Positions 12,439-24,585 of a DNA stretch of 64,000 nucleotides are shown here, one piece after another. This stretch comes from Parasponia andersonii. Its lineage: Eukaryota > Streptophyta > Magnoliopsida > Rosales > Cannabaceae. A model generated the notes under the pieces. It searched no databases and was not told the DNA's origin. It saw only the letters and a program-made list of their open reading frames with translations. A program made the translations under genes and the position numbers. The stretch covers positions 1 to 64,000 of the forward strand of contig JXTB01000738.1 in the NCBI GenBank assembly GCA_002914805.1, in the 5' to 3' direction. The first letter of the stretch is position 1. Every line of letters begins with the position of its first letter.

Positions 12439-14062
12439 TGTTATGACCCGGTCTTTTGTAACGACAAAGTTCCATGAGAATGCAATTTGTTTAATGGTTT
12501 ATATGGAAGGGCAGTATCTGACCGAAAGCGACAAAAAGATAATTTTTAGTGAAATGCGGGAGTTTGGCTTTAAATATTTATTCATTAGTTTTAATTGAAT
12601 AAATTTAGCTTTACTTTGGAAGTAAAGACTTTAAAGGATTTACAAGGGTTGATTTTGATAAATTTTAGAATTTCAGCAAAAAATGCAATTCAAGAAACAT
12701 TGTAGGACCTTTAAATAATTATTTTTGTAGCTAAAAATAAGAGATAAATTGAATACAAGGACTTAGAATCAAATAACAAAGAGTTGTTAGTAGAAATTGC
12801 GTTGGTGATCTCTTATTGGTCCTATGGAGTAGTAAAATATACATGGCATTTAAGGAATTATTGGAACTATGATGACCAAGCTTTGACTAAGCTAATTTGG
12901 TAATTAGTTTCAGATTTTGTATGGCTAAAATGTGGAGTTAATTAAGCATAGATTAATTGGAATTAAGTATGGTTCAAATGTTAACTATTAAGTTATCGTT
13001 GGGGACATGCTGGAGGCACACTTAACTAGTGTTTGAAAGTAGAATCTTTAGACAACACTACACAATTTCCTTTCCCTCTCTCCAACTCCACTTAGCTCAT
13101 CCTCTTGTCTTTTGTTTCTTTTCATTCAGATGATTACAAAGGGATTTGGTTAAATACTTCAGCTTAAACTTACTTTCGTAGCCACTCATTCTCTCTCAAT
13201 TCACTTGCATGTGCTCTCTTAGTTACTCCATTTTCTCTCTACATTTTCTAAGGCCATCAACTTTGGTTCTTATTCCTTCGTCCTAATCTAAAAACTTAGC
13301 TCTCTTCTGTCTCAAATATCCTTATATTGAAGCCTATCTAGTATCTACACACAACTAAGCTAATACTTATGTAGTAGAGTCGAAGAGGAAGCTAGAGGAT
13401 ACCATTGTTTCTACATGCATCAACAGTTACAAAAGTAAGTGTTGTAAACTCTTGATAGTTTTCTTTGGTCCATTCAAAACACTATGTACTTATAACTTCT
13501 ATCTTCCTTCTCTTGAGCTTCTAAAGTAATTGTAAGGAAGTTTTGGGGTTGTTTCGTTGGGGGTTAAGGATGAACAAAAAGAAACTATCCAAGGTAAAGT
13601 TCTAGCCTTAAGCTTTTGGATTTCGGTGTAGTAGTTTTGTTGAGCAATCTAGAATTTGGGGTGTGAGTAGTACTAATTGTATTTAAGTTAAAATTTTTTA
13701 TGTTTATGGATTTTAGATAGCTAACGGCTGATTGCATATTGATTCTATGGTGGTTTGAGTACAAAAATAGACCTAAGGTGCCAATGTAGTCAGTTTAATC
13801 AGGTTAATTTTTCTACCGGACAGATTGTATACATGTGTTCCAAAAGCTCATGCATGCTCATTACTTTCTCAAATAAAGTATTTCAAGAGCCCAAACCATG
13901 TATTTTTCAGTGTAGATGACGTTAGAATCAAGAATTAGTCAATTTGGAATTTTATACCTACAATAATGTGCAAGTCTTTGCTAAAAGGTCTCTATATCTG
14001 TTCGAATTTTTCACTGAACCTCCATTACTGTTCTAGTCTTTTTGGGCCTTATACTTTGTACT
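12439..14062 (+). repeat. LTR 'B', inverted homologue of LTR A
   Basis: It starts TGTTATGACCCGG at 12439 and is homologous, in the opposite orientation, to 7478-9054 along the whole stretch up to about 14062. Its true 3' end is not determined, because LTR A is truncated at the corresponding point. The LTR may continue some way past 14062. Confidence 0.78.
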
Positions 14063-14884
14063 TACCTTTGATTTTCGGATATGTCATAATAGACTTATTA
14101 AGCTTTAAAAGTTGGGGTTATATTTTTGTAATAAATATTAAGTGAGTTGTGATTTTTACAATATAGGTATAGAATCTGCCCAGAAAGTTAGAGCACGGTT
14201 TGGAAATTTTGCAAATGACTACACATTTTCATGGGTTAAGTAGACAATTACCACTTTTTTCAAATTTGTAATTAAATTTACCACTACTATTAGATTCTAC
14301 TATTTTTAAGAGGGAATTAGTCAAGAATCTATCAAAAATTCATCAAGAATCTATCCAAAATCTATCAAGAATACCACTGACGTCAAGAATCCATCAATAT
14401 CATCAAAAATTCATTTAAAAAAGTGGTATAGTAGTAAATTTAATTAATGATGAAAAAATGATATTCACTTAATTTATTCCATTTTCATGCAAAATGAGGC
14501 ACACTGATATTTTTCTAACATAGTAAACTGAGCTAGCTTTTCAGCATGGTAAGAGCAAACCCAATAACTTTTGTAATATAAAAGACACAAAAATACCCAA
14601 ATTGGTTTACAAGCTAAAAAATGCTGATTTTTTTACTAAAAGATGACTTTGGAATTTGTGATCAACTTACTTATGAGTTTCTTAAATAATTAATTAGTTT
14701 CTTTCTATAATTTTCATTTTGAATTATTTCAAAGACGCTATTAAATAAATAAAATTAAATTTATTTCAAACGAGTTAATAAATTAAGTATTTTATAACTT
14801 TAATTGAGGTAGAAACTATGTTGGTATTTGATTTTAGAATAAAATTTTAATCTTTTATCGGGACTCCAACGGTTCCAATTTTTA
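14063..14884. other. AT-rich spacer with a degenerate tandem repeat
   Basis: No coding sequence is recognisable. The first part may be the end of LTR B. A degenerate repeat with TCAAGAATCTATC-like units covers about 14318-14410. The rest is AT-rich sequence between LTR B and LTR C. Confidence 0.5.
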
Positions 14885-15524
14885 GAGAGAGGGAAAGAAA
14901 AGTGTGTAATGTTTCTAAAAGTTCCACTTTCAATCACTAGTTAAGTGTGTCTCAACTTAATAGTTAACACTTAAACCACACTTAAACCACACTTAATTCC
15001 AGTTAATCTATGCTTAATTAACTCCACATTTCAGCTATATAAAATCTGAAACTAATCACCAAATTAGCTTAGTCTAAGCTTAGTCATTATAGTTCCAACA
15101 ATTCTTTAAGTGTCATGTGTACTCTATTACTCCAATGGACCAATAAGAGATCACCAACATAATTTCTACAAACAACTCTTTGGTATTTGATTCTAAGTCC
15201 TTGTATTTAGTTTGTCTCTTATTTTTAGCTACAAAAATAATTACTTAAAGGTCCTCCAACTTTTCTTAAATTGCACTTTTTGCTCGAAATTCTAAAAGTT
15301 TCCAAAATCAATCCTTGTAAATGCTTTAAAATTTTTACTTCCAAAGTAAAGCTAAGTTTCTTAAGTTAAAACTCATACATAAAGCCAAAATTCCTGCATT
15401 TCACGAAAAATTACCATTTTGGTTTTGGTCAAATACTACCTTTTCATATAAAGTATTGAACAAATTCCACTCACATGAAACTTTATCAATATAAAAGACT
15501 TCTGGAAAAGACAGGGCCGTAACA
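14885..15524 (-). repeat. LTR 'C', truncated minus-strand chromovirus LTR
   Basis: On the minus strand it starts TGTTACGGCCCTG at 15524 and matches LTR A (about 8437-9054) in the same orientation, ending abruptly near 14885. LINE sequence begins immediately at 15525. This suggests it was the outer 5' LTR of a minus-strand chromovirus inserted into that LINE, possibly the same element as LTR A. Confidence 0.75.
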
Positions 15525-16400
15525 ACTAGCTTGTCTATGAGTGAAGAGTATTAAGAGGCAGGTGAGCTTTGCTAATGGGTTTGTGGTGGATTATATGGGA
15601 TGGGGTAAAGTGGTTTGATATTGTTGTGGAACTATGATTGGAATATTACTATATGTTCCTTTTCGAAAGGACATACAGATTCAATGGTCTTATCTCCGTT
15701 CAGTTTTGAATGGAGATTTATGGGATTCTGTAATAACACTAGGGCATCAAATAGGCAGTTTTGGTGGGAGCTTCTTTGTCATTTTAAAGGCCTGCATAAC
15801 AATCCTTGAGTGTGTGGGTGAAACTTTAATGAGACTGCTTCTCTTTTCGAGAAGATTTGGTGACTTGGTGGACAAAATATAGCTATTTTGAACATTCAAC
15901 TTGCTCTGGTAAACTATGAATTGATGGGATATGGGTTTCTCAGGGCCTATAATTGCATGGAATAACAAGAAAGGTGGGGAGAAAATATTTGAGAGAAATT
16001 TGACAGGATTTTTTCTGATGAGGAGTGGCATAGTGATTCACCATTGGAGGGAATGGAGCATCTTGATTTCTCTAGGTTTGATCATAGACTCATTACTCAT
16101 AATCTTTTTCGGTAAAAAGAGAAAGCTTTGTTGTCATAGTAATCATCGTTTTCTCTTTCAACCTTTATAGCTTAAAGAAAGTGATTGTAGTGATAGCATT
16201 TAAATAATTAGGGCTTATTTGGCTTGGGTTCGCAATATGGGATCCTTTTCGGTATGTTTCCAACCAGTTGGCAGGTTGCAGTAGAAGTTTTAAACGTTGA
16301 ATCAAGGATAACTTTGGCCGCTAGAAACATTTTAAAGAAAAATAAGATAGATTGGCTTTAATTTAAAATGATCCAGGGAGTGCTAGTTGGATGGAGGAAA
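15525..16400 (+). pseudogene. LINE (L1-type) piece 1: endonuclease region
   Basis: Plus-strand readings give plant L1 APE-type endonuclease signatures in two frames: ICSFSKGHTDS then QFWWELLCHFKGLHNNP (15615-15809), and MGFSGPIIAWNNKKGGEK (15931-15984). Bases 16000-16160 continue in frame-shifted form (EWHSD, LDFSR). Sequence to about 16400 reads like the endonuclease-RT linker. Frameshifts and stops make it non-functional. Confidence 0.8.
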
Positions 16401-16429
16401 TATAGAGGATTGACAAGGATTTTATTGAA

Positions 16430-18229
16430 AAAATCTGAAAAATAATTTTATCGAAATGATTTCTTCAATTTTGTAAATAATTCAAGAATATAACAAAATT
16501 GGTATTTTAAAATTTTTTTTGAAACTTTACAAAACAAAATATACAGAATCAGTGATTTAACATAAATCAATTTATGAAACTTGGTTTAGATAAAATCTGG
16601 AAATGCTTCGCAATCATTGAGCTTTGCCCGTTTATTCTTTGTAGCCTATTCAATGATCCGGTGTGTGGGTACCTTCTTGATTCCCAAAAAGATATAAGCA
16701 AGTAATCTAGAAGACACACTTCCTTCTCCTTGATTATGCGTCCATAACCATGAATATCTTTCCCTCGATGGCTATGAACGAGCTTGGGATTTTTTTCGCG
16801 GTGGCTCAGTTCTCTCACACTCTCTCTTTTTCTCTTTGTTTCATATAAAGCACATTTACTATACTTGTAGTAGGCATATGGCTATTGTACAGAGAATAGA
16901 GAATTTTTTCTCTTATATACTAGAGAGGTATAAATCCTATTGAGCTTATTGGGCTCAACTGACAATTCAATTAGTATTGGATTATGCGTGAGCAAGACGT
17001 AGGACCTTATAGATCCAAATAATCTAAGCTCTAATGAGCCAATTACCCACTATCATAATTAACTCTTAGTTATGATTGGACCTTGTGCATCAATATTGAG
17101 GCACTCCCACTATAGGCCTCAATATTGCATTCTATGACTAAATATCATATATTTTATGTGAAGCTAATTAACATTTTAATTAACTTGATCTATTTAGCAT
17201 ATACTATACTTGTAGATATACTCTCAATGCAATGTCATATTAGTGAGGTAAAATTACTATATTACTCCTCGAATATATATTTACCTTTGAGTTGTTATTT
17301 TTCATCTAATGGATAATAATTGATAAAAGTATTTGTAACTACCCATACAAATATAGTCAAATTCACAAAGTGAATATCGGGTACCTAGTATTTATCATCC
17401 AAGTCTTTAAAAAAACTCAAAGTGACATTATATGCATGGTGTCTAAATCACGAAGAGCGTTCTTGTCAATTCATAAATCTCATCATCTAAGATACTGGAG
17501 TTTGAACCATAGAACGGAACTAGTCCTTTAGTAAGTCAAAAAGATAAAACCCATGAAAGTAAGTTTGATAATCACTGGGATTAAGGTAATCTTACAATAG
17601 TGTTAGATTAGTAAAAGATAGAATATTAAGTTATGGTACTTAACCTCAAATTCTATTTTCACTTAGTCAAATTCAATACACTTATATCTCTTTTATAACG
17701 TACTAGTGTTTCTATCTAAAGTCAGATACTTCGATAATTAAAGACTCAATTAATCCTATTGAAATAGACAACACTACATTATGTGGTAAATTAAAGTATT
17801 CTATCTTTATTTGCAAAATGTAGACTTTTTATTTAGATATAATGAAATAACGAATTTATTCTTCCACATGTGAATACTTCATACGTTGAAATAGGCAACA
17901 CTACATTCTATGGTAAAATAAAATATTTCATCTTTATTTGCAGACTGCAGACTTTTTATTTAGATAAAATAAAATAAAGAATTTATTCTCTCACATGTAA
18001 ATATTTCAAACAAATACATGTAAATATTTCAAACAAATAATTCTATAGTACTCATTATTAGTCATAGAAACTTTTAGACGTTTATATAATAAAAAAATAT
18101 AAATATTACGTGTATATAATTGAGCCACAATATAGAATTTATTAAAGACAAATAGATAACATTAAAATCCAATAAACATTATTTAAAATATCTAACAAAG
18201 AAACTGATTTTCAGGGAATATTCCTAACA
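16430..18229 (-). mobile_element. Copia-type LTR insertion (probable solo LTR) within the LINE
   Basis: On the minus strand it starts TGTTAGGAATATTCCCTG at 18229 and runs to about 16430. The left boundary is uncertain because no clean target duplication is visible. No protein-coding motif is found. LINE sequence flanks both sides. It contains a ~125-bp tandem duplication (about 17758-17884 and 17886-18010), followed by a ~23-bp duplication at about 17993-18038. Confidence 0.6.
17758..18038. repeat. Tandem duplications inside the copia-type LTR
   Basis: Two diverged ~125-bp units each contain CAACACTACATT and GACTTTTTATTTAGATA. They are followed by a ~23-bp direct repeat carrying ACATGTAAATATTTC. 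Confidence 0.7.
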
Positions 18230-19033
18230 AGGCTTCCAATCACAAGCGAAAAGAATGAATTTATAATTTAATGGATAAAATGGGTTTTCGAAAGGAGGAA
18301 AAAAAAAAAGATGATCTGGTTGAGATTTTAGAGGATTACTCAAGGAATATTTTCTGTAGTGTAGTAGTCGCCCTTCCGATGAGGATATTAAAGTAGCTAC
18401 AAAATATATTGAGGCTAACTCTCTCAAGAAATTGTTTCTATCTTGAATCATCCCTTCCCGAGTGATGAGGTTAGGTGTGCTCTCTACAATATGGGCTTGA
18501 CCAAAGCACTTGATCCAGACGGCTATCATGCGATGTTTTTTTCAAAACTATTGGGATGTGGTGGGGGCATCAGTTACTCGTACTTTCTTTGATATTTTTA
18601 ATAGAAGAAACTCGGTGGGTATTATTAACATTACAAATACCTATATTACTAAGAAAAATTCTTTGAAGTTCATAGCAGTCTATCCGTTAGTCTTTGTAAC
18701 ATGTTGTATAAGCTAGTTAGTAATACTATTGCCAATCGTATGAAACTTGTTTTTATCCAATCTCACCGCTTTCAACTAAAGTGCTTTTGTTTTTGGTAGA
18801 CTCGTGACTGACAATGTTATTGCGCATTTGAGTTGCTCAACTTTAAGTAAAATATGTAATGGCAGAAGAGTTTTTAGTCTTTTATGTTGGACATGAGCAA
18901 AGCATATAATAAGATGGAGTGCTCGTTTTTCAGTAAAACATGATGGAGCATATGGATTTGCCTCATTGATGGGTTTCTCTTGTCCATGGCTACATTTCTA
19001 CCTCTTAATTTTCTTTTTATATGAATGAATTTC
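18230..19033 (+). pseudogene. LINE piece 2: N-terminal reverse transcriptase
   Basis: Typical plant L1 RT readings occur: LVEILEDYSRNIF, then ALDPDGYHAMFFQNYWDVV (18491-18560) and NTIANRMKLV near 18725. DMSKAYNKMEC at about 18891-18920 covers the first catalytic Asp region. Several frameshifts are present. The sequence stops at 19033, the TSD of the minus-strand LTR element, and resumes at 36497. Confidence 0.82.
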
Positions 19034-21120
19034 TGTCACGACTAAAAATCTAAAATCGTGATTTTTAATAATTTTAAGTGAAAATATAATAAAATATTAA
19101 TTTTATAAAATATAAGAGAAATCAGGTATTAGATAATTTCATTTTGATCTTCAATCATTATAAATTCCTTTTTCATTAAAACACTTATTAGTTTTAATTT
19201 TATAAGAGAAATATTCATCAAAGTTTAAGAAAATTTTCAGCTATCTCTTTTAAATCTTGTTGAGAAATTATAAATTTTGATAAATTAAGTTTAACTGAAT
19301 TATTTAGTTCAATATCCAAAATGTATTACATAAAATCACTTATTGTTTTAAATACTCAATTTAACAACAAAATCATCCTCATACATCCATTTATTAATCT
19401 TGGCTAAATAACTAAACAAGGAAATAAGGATAACAATGTACGAACACCTATCAGGAATTTAAAGTAGAACTGTCTATATAAGTTGTGCAGCTCATTTGAC
19501 TACCAAAATTACTATCTTAATTAGATATACACTTGAAAGTGGAAGAAGTAGGGGAGGTAAGCATTCACATGCTCAGTAGAAATTCATTTATCTTTTTGAA
19601 TGAATGTAATTTTATCAAACCTAAATGGTTAACATCTTTTCCGAAATCTATTTATTAACCGAGTTTATAAAATAATTGATATTCAGAATAATCACATATT
19701 CAAAACCCAAAATCAAATCCATATAATTATACATGTCATAAATCAACTATGTATATGAGTGAGATTTCATCCTCTCATCACATCCCAGTAATACCTCTGT
19801 AGCATAAGTATCCAGCATCCTAACACTACCTGTAGGTGTATGAGCTAAAAACTTGGGTAGATGCCTAAGTCTTTCACCTAACACTGCAGTAACTTATCAA
19901 CGATCTAAACTACCATGATGCAATAATGGAACTCAAGTGTGTGATCCTATGGTATGTACAATATATAACAATTTATAATAACCATGGATCTATGAATCAA
20001 ATCATGCTTTAAAATCCAACTTAGCATTATTCTGGGATTTACTATAATATTGGAAGCACACCGCTATTTTACCCCATAATCACAATATAAAATATATAAA
20101 GTAACCCGCACAATTAAATCCCAGTATAATCTAACAATTTTTAATAATTTGTCAAACTATCGTGAAATCACGACTTTTCATAAATCAAACAGATATAAAT
20201 TAGGTAATTGAACCCCTACCTCAATATGGTAATAATACCAAGTCAACGAAACTCGAAGAAACTCCTGTTGATCACTTGAGTATTCAAATAGGAGTTTCTG
20301 GATTCTAATAAGTTTACTTCTAATAGAGCCTTAAATAAAGAAACAGAGGTCACCAATAAATTTAATGTACCCAAAAATTTTAGGTAAGTCATATACCTTC
20401 TCAAAAACAGATTCTCGACGCGGGACCGACCTACGGTATGCAAAACGGTGTAATTTGTGCCACGAAATTCTAATTTTTGTTCCATAACGAAACATATTGG
20501 TATTATATAGCAAAATTCATGTTCGATCTCACTAAGTCTAAATTTGAAGTCAAAACTCAGTATTGAGGTCCCAAATATAAGTTAAACTCAAAAATCAAAG
20601 AATTACATAAATACCACCTTTCAAAAAAATGCCATTTTTATTGATTTTTTGCATAAATATCACTTTTCTAAAATATTTAGAAAATATTATTATTACAAAA
20701 TTATTTTAGAAAATATCACTGTCGAAAATAATTTGAAAAAGTATCAACTTCATTGATTAATTGTTAAAATATCATTTTTTGTAATAATATTTCGGAAAGG
20801 AATAGTTTTCTAATATCAGCCCAAGGCCTAAATTTGAATAGTTAAAGATTATAGTCCAACACTATTTTAGTTTTGCAAAAATAGCACTTTTTGTTCTAAA
20901 TTAGAAAAATACCACATTTTTCTATTTAAAAAGTATTGCACTATCCGACATTGTATGAGGAAAAAAAGAAAATGAAAGTCCTTTTAAGAAATTTTGGGAA
21001 CTGTAGCAATTATTATTAAATTCAGATATTTTGCTTATTTTATTCCAAAAATTTGAAATTACAACAATGTCATTTCTTTAAAAAAGGCTCTTTTGCCCTT
21101 TACTTTAATTGGATTTTACA
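19034..21120 (-). repeat. Left LTR (3' LTR in element sense) of the 17.5-kb element
   Basis: It is 2087 bp. In element sense it starts TGTAAAATCCAATTAAAG at 21120 and ends at 19034 with TCGTGACA. Relative to the right LTR it lacks about 460 bp near 20950 and keeps about 330 bp near 20300-20640 that the right LTR has lost. Confidence 0.88.
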
Positions 21121-21133
21121 TCCTCCCTTCTTT
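21121..21133 (-). other. Polypurine tract of the 17.5-kb element
   Basis: The minus strand reads AAAGAAGGGAGGA immediately before the LTR TG. The sequence just upstream (AATTTTGGGATGAAC) parallels the corresponding sequence before the 3' LTR of chromovirus copy 1. Confidence 0.8.
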
Positions 21134-22806
21134 AAAGGAAGTTCATCCCAAAATTTGAATATAATACAACGAGTACGAGAGAGACAATTAGGAATAGTGA
21201 TTATGTAGTTAGTGAACCATCAAAGATAGGGTGTAAGAGGATTGAATCAAATACTAGTTATATAAAGAGCGTGAAACATACGTCCTCCACTCGGTGTTAC
21301 AATATTCTCAGCATGTCGATGTCATACAAGGTATATGCTAAATAAGTACACAAAGTTATATGAAATCATAAAATGACCCATCAATAGATACATGGACATT
21401 GACACAAGGAAATGAGATTGATATCCTTAAGTCAATACACAAATAGGAGTGGTAACGAAAATTACACCCGAGAGTCAATAATATAAGACTCTTATAACCT
21501 GAGTATCGATTGTTAGACACCAAACTAGAGTAGCATAACAAATGTCGAATATAAACGATACCATCCTCCTGATCATACTAGATTAATATCACATCAAGAT
21601 AATCTTATTTATTTGTATCTAAAACCTGGTCCTAAACAATCACTAAGTTAAAAGATTCTAATAAGATTCTGAATGGAAATCAATACTCTTATATTATACT
21701 ACATAAGATAGACAAAATTAAAAGTTGGATACCATAATAAAAGTATAATGACATAGATCATTCACCATTTCTCATAATTAGTGAGAAATAACAGAGTATA
21801 CTTAATCTCTCTAGTCAAGGACAAGATTAGAATTACGACAGAATAGAAATCTCCAACAAAGGAGTACATTGTATACTGTAATCCAATCATATATAATACA
21901 AGTTTCTACACAGCAAGTATAGCCCAAAGGCTTTCCAAGTCTTTCATCTAAGATAATACCACATGGTAATTACTTATACCATATTTATATACAGATGCTT
22001 TGTAAGTTTCTCTATCCAAAGAAGGATTCCAATATTAATCCCAAATTATCAATCACTTCCAAAGACATTCTAAGATCTTGGTATAAGGAGAAGTCATATA
22101 GAAATGACTCCATATCTAATAAGTAAGAAAACCAACAACAGTAGTACAATGCCCTAGAATAAAGTTTCAATAGAATAAGTTGTTTCTATAGCAATGCCTA
22201 TTTCTCATCAAACCATTTTTAAAAAAAATCAAAAATTATTTTAGAAAAAAATATTTTTGAGAATATGCAACATAAAAGTCAAGGGCACACAAGAATACGA
22301 CACTAGCTCACAATATAGTCTTACCTTGGCCATAGGCAAACCAAATCTGAACTCCACGTACTCTTTTGAAAATATAATAATAATAATTCAATAACTCTCT
22401 ATACAAACTCATGAGTGAACTGATCTCAAATACCATTCATTATACCACCACAACGATGCTTGGATTCATTTCAAAACGAGTAATGATTTATAGATTTCAA
22501 CCCAATACAAACAACTCAATCAAGTTTCAACTCCCACTATGACAAAGTATCCAATAATTCTTTAAAATTAAAATAAAGTTCCTTATATATTCCGTTTACT
22601 AAAAAATATTTTCAAGCTCTTACAATATACACCTTTTCTTCAAAACATATGTATTAGAACTTTTTCTTAAATTCTCAAAACTTTTTCAAAAGTTTTCAAA
22701 CATTTCCCTCCAACAAATTTTGAACCACATACTTTAACTGGCACATCATAAATGTGCAAACTCATTTCTACAATTCTTTATTTATAAAAAATTCTAGGTA
22801 AGACAT
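21134..22806 (-). other. Non-coding interior of the 17.5-kb element, left part
   Basis: AT-rich sequence with no recognisable gag, protease, RT or integrase motif on either strand. The few short ORFs, such as 21356-21541, have no family features. It is interpreted as LARD-type internal sequence. Confidence 0.55.
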
Positions 22807-22848
22807 TGTAAAAACGTAAATTTGTCAAAGGTATTTTAGTCTTTTTTT

Positions 22849-23076
22849 CCCCTAAAAAAATTAAAATAAATTTATATAATATTTTAGTTAAGTGCTGGGA
22901 CCCCCTTTTGATTTTAAATACACTATTTTCTCTTAATTTTTTCTCATACATGACAACTCTCTCTCTTTTTCCCCTAAAAAAATTAAAATAAATTTATATA
23001 ATATTTTAGTTAAGTGCTGGGACCCCCTTTTGATTTTAAATACACTATTTTCTCTTAATTTTTTCTCATACATGAC

Positions 23077-23092
<16 letters not shown>
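22849..23092. repeat. 122-bp tandem duplication in LTR D
   Basis: Units 22849-22970 and 22971-23092 are nearly identical. Each runs from CCCCTAAAAAAATT to ATGACAACTCTC. The junction falls in a CT-rich tract. Confidence 0.9.

Positions 23093-23133
<41 letters not shown>
23078..23133. repeat. (CT)n microsatellite
   Basis: A nearly perfect CT run of about 55 bp follows the second 122-bp unit. The minus-strand Arg/Glu-rich ORF here is only the translation of this repeat. Confidence 0.95.
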
Positions 23134-23138
<5 letters not shown>

Positions 23139-24585
23139 CCTTTTCTTTTTCTCCTTCTTCCTCCTTCCTTCTTACTCTTTCTTGATATTCTTCTTCTTCT
23201 TCTTCTTCGTAAACTTTAGCAAAACTAGCCACCACCATAGATGGCAAGCCCAAGCTTCTCCCTCAATGACTAGCATCGACTTTTTTCAACAAATCAACTC
23301 CGATAAACCGATTTCTAAGTTTATTTGGTCATTTTATAAACTAATTAGTGACATAAATACTATTATTTATGTGACGTTGTTCTTATAGCCGTAAAAATTA
23401 TATGAGGTAGAAAAGAAGATTAAATTATAACTAAATATAGTGGTGTTGTATTAAAATAATATTAGAAGAAAGAGAAATCTTAAATTGAAAAACATGATAT
23501 TTTTCTAATTCAAAACAAAAGTGATTTTTTTACAAAACTTAATAGTATAGGATTGAAATCTGTTACTGCTCAAAGTAGGCCTTGGACTGAGCTTAGAAAA
23601 ATATTATTTTCTAAAATATTTATGCAAAAATAACATTTTTACAAATAATCAGCAAAATTGATATTTTGACATTTTTCTAAACAATTTTGTGATAATGATA
23701 TTTTCTGAACTATTTTAGAAAAGTGATATTTATTTAAATGAACAGCAAAGATGATATTTTTCTAAATAATTCGAAAAAGTTGATATTTTTCAAATTAATT
23801 CTGAAAAGATATATTTTTGTAATTCTCAGATTTAGAGCCTGTTTAACGCTCGAAATCTAGAAATTAACTTTTGATTTCAAATTTCAATGATTATTTTAGA
23901 GAATTGTAAATTTGTGAAACATTGTGAACTACTCTGGATATTTTATGTATGATTTGGTACAAGTTTTATACTTGAGATTTGATTAAACCATTGGAAATGT
24001 ACCGTTGGAATTTAAAGTACAAAGTCGACTTTTATTTAAAAATCAGAACATGTCTAGGATATTTACTACATGGTTATTTTTACTACTCATCGTATTGCAC
24101 ATACCATAGGATCATACATGAGGTTCATCTTAGGCATCGTAGTGTTTAGTAGGTAGCCATTGTTTCTACCCTCGGTGAGAGCCTGTAAACCTACGCGGGA
24201 ATTTCTAATTCTCTCATTCGGTAGGTGTAGGCATTTAGTTGCTCTCCTTAGTTCGGTAGGTATAGACACATTGGTATCCCTCCGATTTTTTAGGATTAGG
24301 TATCAGGCATAGAGTACTCAGTATATGTACAAGTTATTTTGGTTTGTGATGAGAGGATATAAACTCATGGGATTATTTGATTTTTGATATATGCACTATG
24401 GATTACATACATAATTTCTCTTTATTGATTTTGAATATGATTCCTTGGCGATTTCAAATTGCCTTCGATTAGATATATTGTAAACTGTTTTCAAAACAAC
24501 TAACCATGCAAGAAACTTAAAAATAAATGTTTTCCTAAAAAGGTAATTGGGTATCCTACAGGATATTTTATGCTCACTCTCTTAC

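Larger units (their letters stand above)
22807..24585 (+). repeat. LTR 'D', plus-strand LTR split by chromovirus copy 2
   Basis: It starts TGTAAAAACG at 22807 and resembles the chromovirus LTRs in order. A CT-rich leader comes first. The stretch around 24090-24360 parallels the region of copy 1's LTR that carries ATAGGATCATACATGAG. GGTAATTGGG and TTTATGCTCACTC come near the end. It stops at 24585 where copy 2 begins. Its continuation would lie beyond copy 2 and is not recognised after the N gap. Solo LTR versus element LTR is unresolved. Confidence 0.7.

Noticed and set aside
18000..18040. Short direct repeats as a CRISPR-like array
   Set aside because: Only two adjacent ~23-bp units without spacers, in a plant LTR; this is tandem duplication.
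22933..23253. Minus-strand Arg/Glu-rich ORF of 106 aa
   Set aside because: It is the translation of the (CT)n microsatellite and the 122-bp duplication in an LTR; low complexity and no homology.
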